This document shows, piece after piece, positions 1 to 4,853 of a DNA stretch of 8,869 nucleotides. Below the pieces are notes generated by a model. It made no database searches, was not told where the DNA came from, and saw nothing but the letters and a program-made list of their open reading frames with translations. The translations under genes were made by a program, and so were the position numbers. Location: contig JAAZAW010000187.1 in NCBI GenBank assembly GCA_012514125.1, positions 1-8,869 on the forward strand, given 5' to 3'. Within the stretch, counting starts at the first letter, position 1. Each line of letters opens with the position of its first letter. Source of the DNA: Phycisphaerae bacterium. GTDB taxonomy: Bacteria > Planctomycetota > Phycisphaerae > JAAYCJ01.

Positions 1-95
1 AGATCGCCGCGAGCTTAGGTTTTTCCGACCCCTTCTATTTTTCACGCCTGTTCAAAAAATACAAAGGCCTCCCTCCCAGTCGGTTTCGTAAATAA
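1..95 (+). CDS. AraC-family transcriptional regulator, C-terminal end (partial)
   Basis: This is the tail of a gene that begins before the window; the reading frame starts at base 3 and ends at TAA 93-95. The 30 visible residues contain LGFSDPFYFSRLFKKYKGLPPSRFRK. This is the second helix-turn-helix of the AraC/XylS family: a G-F-x-D-x-x-Y-F-x-R-x-F-K-K core followed by G-x-x-P-x-x-[FY]-R. The family binds DNA through two such motifs and usually controls sugar or metabolite genes through an N-terminal ligand domain. That domain is outside the window, so ligand and targets cannot be named. The gene converges with the repressor gene on the other strand, leaving 47 bases between the stop codons. 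I see no clear terminator hairpin in that gap. Confidence 0.88.
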   Translation, partial: IAASLGFSDPFYFSRLFKKYKGLPPSRFRK

Positions 96-142
96 CACAC
101 TTTTGATTGAATAAGGTCGTCGATCAAAATACCAAAACCGTA

Positions 143-1105
143 TTACTGCCTGATCGCCCCGATCACCGTAACAATCCACTTGATCTGACTCTTCCACACA
201 ACAATAGGCTCATAAGCTGCATTATGAGACTTCAAAGAAATATGCGCGCTTTCCTGAAAATACAACTTGCACACCGCACCAACCCGAGAATCCAACTCTG
301 CCAGCACCGTCGCACCATCTTTCACCACCGCGCCCGTGTCCGCAATAACATAATCCCCTTCCTTCAACACCGGCTCCATACTGTCCCCCGTAAGTTTCAC
401 AGCGAATAATTCCCCCGCCGCCTCGTATTCGCCCGTGACCACAAAACTATCCACACTCAACTCACCCATCGTCACAGGCTCGCACAGCTCGATAATTTCC
501 AAAAAACCCTCCGGAAGGTCTTTTCCGGATTTCAATACATCGACCGCATCATTGTGTTTAACCGCATCAGCGCTCAAGTGCGACACCTTCGATGCCAGCG
601 TCGCCAGCAAAGCGGCGTCCTGCCCCACCCAGGGCGCAGGTTCGCCCGCTGCGACCCTGCCCAAAATGGGAATAACCCGCGTATCCGGAGGAATAAACGC
701 CCCTATGTCCTTACCGGACAAAGAATTAGAATCACCATGAGTCGAAAGCAGATTCATCAAAGCTGTAACCGCTTGTTTCGCCTTGGGTTGCGACGAAATA
801 ATCTTTTCCATACGCACCAGGATTTCCGAAAGCTCCGGATCGGAGCAACGAGGAATCGGCAAGGCCCCCTGCCCCGTCATCAGCCAGTTCAGGTCACATC
901 CCGTTATTTCCGAAACCTTTACCAGAACATCGGAAGGCGGAACCCGGTCTGCTTCATAATTAACATACGTGCTTAAAGGCAGCCCCAGAGCGTCGGCAAA
1001 TTTCCGTTTCCCCCGCGAACCGAAATGTTTTTCCCGAAGAAATCTCAGACGACTGCAAATCCCCGACACTTTTTCACTGTCCTGAGAAGGAAATTGATTC
1101 GTCAC
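143..1105 (-). CDS. LexA/CI-like transcriptional repressor: XRE helix-turn-helix plus S24 self-cleaving peptidase
   Basis: A 320-residue repressor in two parts. Residues about 15-80 form an XRE/Cro-CI helix-turn-helix ending in LNWLMTGQG, a common end of such domains. Residues about 143-320 are an S24 (LexA/UmuD/CI) peptidase domain. Visible landmarks are the cleavage-site motif GRVAAGEP with scissile Ala153-Gly154, the nucleophile Ser242 in GDSMEPVLKEGDYV, and Lys280 as the general base. Ser-to-Lys spacing is 38, close to LexA. All catalytic parts are present, so DNA damage (RecA filament) could trigger self-cleavage and derepression; that is inference from the family. Unusually, about 88 residues separate the cleavage site from Ser242, against about 35 in E. 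coli LexA, implying an insertion of roughly 50 residues. The start is GTG at 1103-1105, preceded on this strand by AGGAG (plus-strand 1114-1118) at 8-base spacing. Upstream lie operator-like repeats, suggesting autoregulation. A prophage or integrative-element repressor is as likely as a host SOS regulator. Confidence 0.9.
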   Translation of the reverse strand: MTNQFPSQDSEKVSGICSRLRFLREKHFGSRGKRKFADALGLPLSTYVNYEADRVPPSDVLVKVSEITGCDLNWLMTGQGALPIPRCSDPELSEILVRMEKIISSQPKAKQAVTALMNLLSTHGDSNSLSGKDIGAFIPPDTRVIPILGRVAAGEPAPWVGQDAALLATLASKVSHLSADAVKHNDAVDVLKSGKDLPEGFLEIIELCEPVTMGELSVDSFVVTGEYEAAGELFAVKLTGDSMEPVLKEGDYVIADTGAVVKDGATVLAELDSRVGAVCKLYFQESAHISLKSHNAAYEPIVVWKSQIKWIVTVIGAIRQ

Positions 1106-1141
1106 GATTGTTGCTCCTGATACGATTTTTTATTCAAAAAG

Positions 1142-1252
1142 TTACACAAAACGGAAATTTTTGTTGACAAATTACACGTTTGTGTAATATTATCAACACA
1201 TAGAAACTACACAAACATGTAACTTAACGGCTATTTTAACACATTTGTGTAA
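1142..1252. promoter_or_regulatory. Array of four operator-like sites, TTACAC-N4-GTGTAA type
   Basis: Four related 16-base sites lie between the repressor and the 72-residue gene. O1 1142-1157 has only one good half (TTACAC). O2 1172-1187 is TTACACGTTTGTGTAA, perfect dyad arms. O3 1207-1222 is CTACACAAACATGTAA, two arm mismatches. O4 1237-1252 is TAACACATTTGTGTAA, one arm mismatch. Dyad centres are 30, 35 and 30 bp apart. The better-conserved stretch TTTGTGTAA alternates strand: minus in O1, plus in O2, minus in O3 (with a final G), plus in O4. The array therefore looks like a duplicated two-site unit. Such clustered dyads beside an XRE-S24 repressor gene are typical repressor operators. Binding by this repressor is inferred from position only. 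I noticed no other copies in the window. Confidence 0.78.
1164..1193 (+). promoter_or_regulatory. Predicted rightward sigma-70-type promoter with operator O2 in its spacer
   Basis: A perfect -35 TTGACA (1164-1169) is followed after 18 bases by TATTAT (1188-1193), five of six matches to the -10 consensus. Operator O2 fills most of the spacer, the classical position for blocking RNA polymerase. The start site would fall near 1200, giving the 72-residue gene a leader of about 135 bases that passes through O3 and O4. No better promoter is visible closer to that gene, although a TATAAT at 1291-1296 lacks a convincing -35 partner. Confidence 0.62.
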
Positions 1253-1260
1253 CATTTCAA
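1233..1260 (-). promoter_or_regulatory. Predicted leftward promoter for the repressor gene, with operator O4 in its spacer
   Basis: Read on the minus strand, TTGAAA (1260-1255) is followed after 16 bases by TAAAAT (1238-1233), each five of six to consensus. Operator O4 lies almost wholly in the spacer. Transcription would start near 1226 and run left through O3, O2 and O1 into the repressor gene. An alternative leftward promoter is TTGTGT (1214-1209) with TAATAT (1192-1187), spacing 16, overlapping O3 and O2. Either would be repressible by a protein bound to the array. Confidence 0.5.
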
Positions 1261-1335
1261 GACAAATAGCCAAGGCGATGAAATCGTAAATATAATTTAG
1301 ATTTACAATAAATTATTTTCAAAAGTGGGGTAAAA

Positions 1336-1554
1336 ATGTCAGGTAGAGGAAAAGCGTTTACGGATTTGAACCATTTGCGGGACCATCTTGCGCGAAAACG
1401 AAATCATGGGGACAAAAAAGACAATGAATTACTGACAGAATTAATGAAAAATATTCAATCTCAATTGATGCTTTTTGAATGGCAGGATTTGCTTTTACAC
1501 GAACAAAAAACGCTGGTCAGGCAACTCGAAAGAAGTCGAGGAGTAAAAAGCTGA
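1336..1554 (+). CDS. Small basic helical protein of unknown function, adjacent to the repressor and its operators
   Basis: The product has 72 residues and no family I recognise. It starts at ATG 1336 after a G-rich ribosome-binding sequence (GTGGGG, about 5 bases upstream) and ends at TGA 1552-1554. The N-terminal third is basic (MSGRGKAF, LARKRNHGDKK). Residues about 28-66 look like one long amphipathic helix with regular Leu spacing and one Trp (ELLTELMKNIQSQLMLFEWQ), which could pair in a coiled coil. It has no cysteine, no signal peptide and no obvious helix-turn-helix. Its position directly behind the operator array, reading away from the repressor, is where a Cro-like protein, antirepressor or damage-induced effector would sit, but nothing in the protein itself decides between these. 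The ribosome-binding site and position make it a likely real gene. Confidence 0.65.
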   Translation: MSGRGKAFTDLNHLRDHLARKRNHGDKKDNELLTELMKNIQSQLMLFEWQDLLLHEQKTLVRQLERSRGVKS

Positions 1555-1884
1555 AGTTTTCCCTGTGACGATTAGTTTACATACCTTCCGGGGTACAGGA
1601 TGGTGTGCTGTCGAGCCGAAGGATTTGAATGGCTCAGGATGCAGCCGGATTCTTTTTTTCCACGTCCGGAGCCGTTGTTACCCTGCCTCTTGTTGCACTA
1701 TTCTTTGTTCATCGTTTCACCTACCCCTCTTTTTGCAGTTCCCAACTTTTAACTTCGAACTTCTAACTTTCAACCTTCTTCATCATCCAATTTCTTCATA
1801 AAAATGGAGGCTGGTCTTTGCTCGAAAGATGTGTTAAGATTGCGAAGGAGAATTTGTTTTTTTAGAAAAAAGTGAGACCTGATC
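1555..1884. other. Intergenic region with two hairpin-forming segments and no convincing gene
   Basis: This 330-base gap holds two structured segments. The first pairs CCTTCCGG (1584-1591) with CCGAAGG (1616-1622), one base bulged. The second pairs TCCGGAGCC (1665-1673) with a split arm, GGCTC (1631-1635) plus CCGGA (1645-1649), enclosing a run of seven T. They could be read-through barriers or part of a small RNA; neither is a standard terminator, because the T-run is in the loop rather than after the stem. Between 1680 and 1800 the DNA is pyrimidine-rich and contains the heptamer repeat listed separately. The frame open across 1565-1801 runs through that repeat and has no protein-like character. 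Confidence 0.45.
1744..1778. repeat. Five tandem degenerate heptanucleotide units, AACTTYN type
   Basis: Five consecutive 7-base units read AACTTTT, AACTTCG, AACTTCT, AACTTTC and AACCTTC. The first four share AACTT and the fifth has one change inside that core. The array is intergenic, 106 bases before the next gene. Short tandem heptamer repeats of this kind are known in cyanobacterial intergenic DNA (the STRR class). Whether this array belongs to a genome-wide family here cannot be seen from one copy. Confidence 0.7.
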
Positions 1885-3594
1885 ATGTCAGGAGAAGCGA
1901 AACTTTTTCGCTGTATAAAGTCGGGTAAAATCGTAAGGTTTACTCCGCCATGGAGCAACCCACTCGAAGCCATAGAACAATGGGCCAGAAGTAAACCCGG
2001 CAAAACGGCCGTTGCCGGTCTGATCAATGGGAACCGCTGGATTCAGCGGACCTATTGTCAGTTGCTGCGCCGAGTTCTGACGATCACGAAGGCCTTGCGT
2101 GATCTGCCGCCTGACCGTCTGGCGGTTGCGTGCGGTGTTCACGCATCGCTTTATGAGGCGATCATCTCAGCCCTTACCGCCGGCAGAGAATTTATTCCAA
2201 TCGATTTTCTGCGAAAGCCCTTCGATCTTCAGATGTACAAGTTCACCGACTCCCAAGCCACCGCTGTTATTATTCCCTCGATGGATGAAATGCCCGACGA
2301 TCTAGTCAAGCCGATCCATCAGCTTCGCATGAAAAAACCTCATCTGAAATTCTGGTCGCTTGGCGATAATCCCATGGCCCAGGTGAACCTGCTGGCGGAG
2401 GTCAACGACGGTTTGAAACTTTGTGAACTTTCGTATCCGCATGAAAACTGGTATGAACCTTCCGCTCTGATTTATTCCTCCGGACGCCACGGTTTGCCGA
2501 AGGGATATTTTTATCATTCGTACGCCCTGGCGGCCAATATCCTTTCCGTTTCGGATTGGCTTAAGCTCAATCAGCGGACACGATTTTTACTTACCGCCGA
2601 GATGGATTGCTGCAACGGCATTATTCCGATGCTTGCGACGACGGCATCGGGGGGAACCGTCATTTTACATCCCGATATCGACGCGGAAAACTTCTGGTCC
2701 GTCGTCCAGGAAACCGATGCGGACCTGATACGCACACAACCGCAGATGATTGAAGCCCTGCTGCAGAATCTAGATAAATTCACCAGCATCAACCGCAGTA
2801 ATCTCAAATACATCATCACCGGATCAGGATATCTTCCCCGACAGATCGGCCTGAGGTTTTTTGAGACGTTTGACGTGCCGATTTTGCAATGCTATGGAAC
2901 CGCCGACACGGGCGGTTATGTATTGGGCATGGCTCCGGGGCTTTCGTGGCGGGAATATGAACTGGCCCTTCGGGACAACCTCGTCGGGCAGGAACTGCCG
3001 ATGTGCAACGCAAAACTTTCCAACGAGTCCGGGGCAAACCAGCGAAATTCTTTCGATACCAACGAAGGGATTCTTTACGTTCGCGGGCATGGGGTATCGT
3101 GCGGTTTCTGGACCGGTAGCGAGATCGAACACTGGAACGATGCGTGGCTTGGTACCTCCGACATGGCCGTCAATACCACCTGGCCCGATCAGGACAACTA
3201 TCAGATTCGCGGCAGGCTCGAAGACACTCTGCTGATCGGGAATCAACGTTTCTGGCCCGCCTATATCGAACGCTCGATCCTGGATACTTTTTCGTTCATC
3301 AGCGATTGCATCGCCTTTGCCCTTCCCGACCGGACGGGGCAAAATGTTCTTCATATTGTTGTCGTCGTTCCATCAACCCTTCCGAGTTATCGCCGATCCG
3401 AACTCCTGTCGCTCATGCAGGCGCGATTCCACGCCGGTGGTGTACCCGGATTGACGGAAAAATCAACGCCGCAGGAAATTATTATTTTTGACGAAGACCA
3501 GATTCCCCGGCGATATGACGGTCATGCGGATCGGGCGATACTCCATCAGACGATCCTTCAGCAAATGCTCGAACAGGAATCGACCGCATCATAA
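1885..3594 (+). CDS. Diverged ANL-superfamily adenylate-forming enzyme (acyl-CoA synthetase / adenylation-domain-like)
   Basis: The 569-residue protein has the acyl-CoA synthetase/NRPS adenylation-domain fold, which activates a carboxylic acid as acyl-AMP. The A3 phosphate loop is YSSGRHGLPKG (197-207), with Arg-His where most members have two Thr/Ser. A5 is CYGTADTGG (336-344), with Asp341 at the usual Glu. The TGD motif appears as TSD (424-426). The hinge motif GRLEDTLLIG (443-452) keeps Asp447, and PAYIE (458-462) matches the family's P-x-E-I-E. The A10 catalytic-lysine region reads PRRYDGHADR (541-550), with His547 at the Lys position. Loss of that lysine usually cripples adenylation, so the enzyme may only do the thioester half-reaction, use another residue, or have a different role. 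No carrier-protein domain is attached, and substrate is unknown. The start ATG has a weak GTGAG about 9 bases upstream, and an in-frame TGA three codons before it limits alternatives. It overlaps the permease gene by one base. Confidence 0.85.
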   Translation: MSGEAKLFRCIKSGKIVRFTPPWSNPLEAIEQWARSKPGKTAVAGLINGNRWIQRTYCQLLRRVLTITKALRDLPPDRLAVACGVHASLYEAIISALTAGREFIPIDFLRKPFDLQMYKFTDSQATAVIIPSMDEMPDDLVKPIHQLRMKKPHLKFWSLGDNPMAQVNLLAEVNDGLKLCELSYPHENWYEPSALIYSSGRHGLPKGYFYHSYALAANILSVSDWLKLNQRTRFLLTAEMDCCNGIIPMLATTASGGTVILHPDIDAENFWSVVQETDADLIRTQPQMIEALLQNLDKFTSINRSNLKYIITGSGYLPRQIGLRFFETFDVPILQCYGTADTGGYVLGMAPGLSWREYELALRDNLVGQELPMCNAKLSNESGANQRNSFDTNEGILYVRGHGVSCGFWTGSEIEHWNDAWLGTSDMAVNTTWPDQDNYQIRGRLEDTLLIGNQRFWPAYIERSILDTFSFISDCIAFALPDRTGQNVLHIVVVVPSTLPSYRRSELLSLMQARFHAGGVPGLTEKSTPQEIIIFDEDQIPRRYDGHADRAILHQTILQQMLEQESTAS

Positions 3595-4403
3595 TGGATA
3601 CCATTTTATTAATTATCGCAGGTTTTTTTTCGGGACTGTTCGGCGGATTGATGGGAATCGGGGGCAGTGTAATCTTGCTTCCGGCGTTGGCGATTCTTTT
3701 TTCCAGTCGTCACGCTCCCGACCAGCAACACGTCTATCAGGCCGCCGCGATGATCATGAACTTTTTTGTCGCACTGCCTTCTGCAATCGCTCATCATCGA
3801 AAAAAGAACCTCACCTGGCCGATTCTCAAATGGTTGATTCCCGCAGGGATTGTCGGCATTTTTTTTGGGGTGACGTTCTCGAACCTTTCGTTTTTCCAGG
3901 GCGAAGGGGCGCTTTATCTTCGAAAAATGCTCGGGCTTTTTTTGTTCTATGTTCTGGGTTTCAATCTTTACCGGCTTTTCGCCAAAAGCCGATACGCCGA
4001 ACTCTCTGAAAGTTCGATCAAAGCCATCAACCCGGTCCGGGTAACGGCCGGTGTGGGATTACCCATGGGATTTCTGGCCGGACTTCTGGGCGTCGGCGGC
4101 GGTATCTTGTGCGTGCCGCTCCAGCAAATGCTGCTCAGGATTCCTCTGCCCAAAGCGATTGCTAATTCTTCCGCCGCCATTTTGGTGATTACGCTTTTTG
4201 GCGCTATTTATAAAAACGTGACTCTTCCCGAAAATATTGGTGGTATGACCCAAAGCCTTCGCCTGGCGATTCTGATCATTCCACCGAGTTTCATTGGCGG
4301 ATATCTGGGCGCCAGACTGGTTTACATCCTGCCGAGGGTGATCTTGCGCATCATTTTTATTTTGCTCATGCTCTACGGCGGATTGCGGTTGATCCTGGGA
4401 TAG
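3594..4403 (+). CDS. TauE/SafE family membrane permease (sulfite/anion exporter type)
   Basis: A 269-residue inner-membrane protein with about eight hydrophobic segments and the internal duplication typical of TauE/SafE (formerly DUF81) permeases. Each half opens with a glycine-rich membrane segment followed by a proline: GLFGGLMGIGGSVILLP (14-30), and GFLAGLLGVGGGILCVP (159-175). A basic loop (HHRKKN, 67-72) lies after the first helices. The family moves sulfite, sulfoacetate, taurine-derived or other organic anions, but the substrate cannot be read from sequence. Length is normal and there is no sign of damage. Its ATG shares the last A of the preceding stop codon (TAATG), and there is no good ribosome-binding site nearby, so translation is probably coupled to the adenylate-forming enzyme. 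The pairing suggests that the permease may export or import a carboxylate handled by that enzyme; this is inference. Confidence 0.92.
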   Translation: MDTILLIIAGFFSGLFGGLMGIGGSVILLPALAILFSSRHAPDQQHVYQAAAMIMNFFVALPSAIAHHRKKNLTWPILKWLIPAGIVGIFFGVTFSNLSFFQGEGALYLRKMLGLFLFYVLGFNLYRLFAKSRYAELSESSIKAINPVRVTAGVGLPMGFLAGLLGVGGGILCVPLQQMLLRIPLPKAIANSSAAILVITLFGAIYKNVTLPENIGGMTQSLRLAILIIPPSFIGGYLGARLVYILPRVILRIIFILLMLYGGLRLILG

Positions 4404-4566
4404 TCCGCTGTAAAACCGATCACAAGTCCATGGTTCATTTAATATAAATATTCAGATTCTTTTCTTTTTTCGATATGGACAGGTTAAAATAAAGTAGTGT
4501 TCTGTTGAAAAACATTGGTTTATACAGACCCTGTACCTGTAATTGTCGAGCCTGCGGTCCGGAACT

Positions 4567-4689
4567 ATGGCAACCCATATTAAATCAAGAGCGTATAAGA
4601 TAACAAAGCAAAGGCGCAGACCATACTGCGACTTGAGAAATTTTCATCGCCGAATACGCCTCCAATTTGTTAAATATTATTTCATTTAA
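4567..4689 (+). CDS. Doubtful 40-residue strongly basic micro-ORF
   Basis: ATG 4567 opens a frame of 40 codons ending at TAA 4687-4689. The product starts MATHIKSRAYKITKQRRRPY and is rich in Arg and Lys throughout, with one Cys and an aromatic C-terminus (KYYFI). Only a weak GGA lies before the start, and the frame overlaps the hairpins described for this region. Composition resembles small ribosome-associated or nucleic-acid-binding peptides, but the ORF may be chance. Confidence 0.2.
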   Translation: MATHIKSRAYKITKQRRRPYCDLRNFHRRIRLQFVKYYFI

Positions 4690-4757
4690 CACCGATTTAT
4701 ATTATAAAATAGATGTGCCTGAGAAAAACACCCTGGTATCAAGGGAACGGGTTTTCA

Positions 4758-4850
4758 ATGCGGCAAAAACGCCTGAAACAAGCCGAACACCTTGCGACAT
4801 CGACAGTTACGATACTATTAATAACAATTGATTTTATATGGTTGAAGTAG
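4758..4850 (+). CDS. Doubtful 30-residue micro-ORF ending just before the HEAT-repeat gene
   Basis: ATG 4758 opens 30 codons ending at TAG 4848-4850, three bases before the HEAT-repeat gene and in the same frame. AAGGGA lies about 11 bases upstream. The peptide has a basic N-terminus (MRQKRLKQAE) and a hydrophobic end (VTILLITIDFIWLK), like a tiny membrane or leader peptide. It may instead be chance. Because the downstream gene has its own signal peptide and a poor ribosome-binding site, coupling of translation through this frame is conceivable. Confidence 0.2.
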   Translation: MRQKRLKQAEHLATSTVTILLITIDFIWLK

Positions 4851-4853
4851 AAT

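Larger units (their letters stand above)
4404..4853. other. 450-base intergenic region, AT-rich, with three small hairpins
   Basis: No convincing gene is present. Three short hairpins occur in a row: TACAG/CTGTA with a 3-base loop (4523-4535), TATGG/CCATA with loop CAAC (4566-4579), and CGCAG/CTGCG with a 6-base loop (4615-4630). The last is enclosed by TCAAG (4585-4589) paired to CTTGA (4632-4636). The segment CGCAG could alternatively pair with CTGCG at 4552-4556. This could be a structured 5' leader of the next gene, but it matches no riboswitch class I can recall. AT-rich -10-like strings occur around 4699-4710 without a good -35. No terminator for the permease operon was identified. Confidence 0.4.

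Noticed and set aside
107..976. Rightward open frames opposite the repressor gene
   Set aside because: They are antisense to a gene with clear helix-turn-helix and S24 motifs, have no ribosome-binding sites and give compositionally odd translations.
1565..1801. 78-residue rightward frame starting at GTG
   Set aside because: It runs through two hairpins and the heptamer repeat, has no good ribosome-binding site and its translation resembles nothing.
1770..2142. Leftward frames over the start of the adenylate-forming enzyme gene
   Set aside because: Antisense shadows of a gene with well-placed family motifs.
4541..4640. SAM-type riboswitch suggested by GGCAACCC and ATCAAGAG strings
   Set aside because: The strings occur in the wrong order and the conserved SAM-I helices cannot be drawn.
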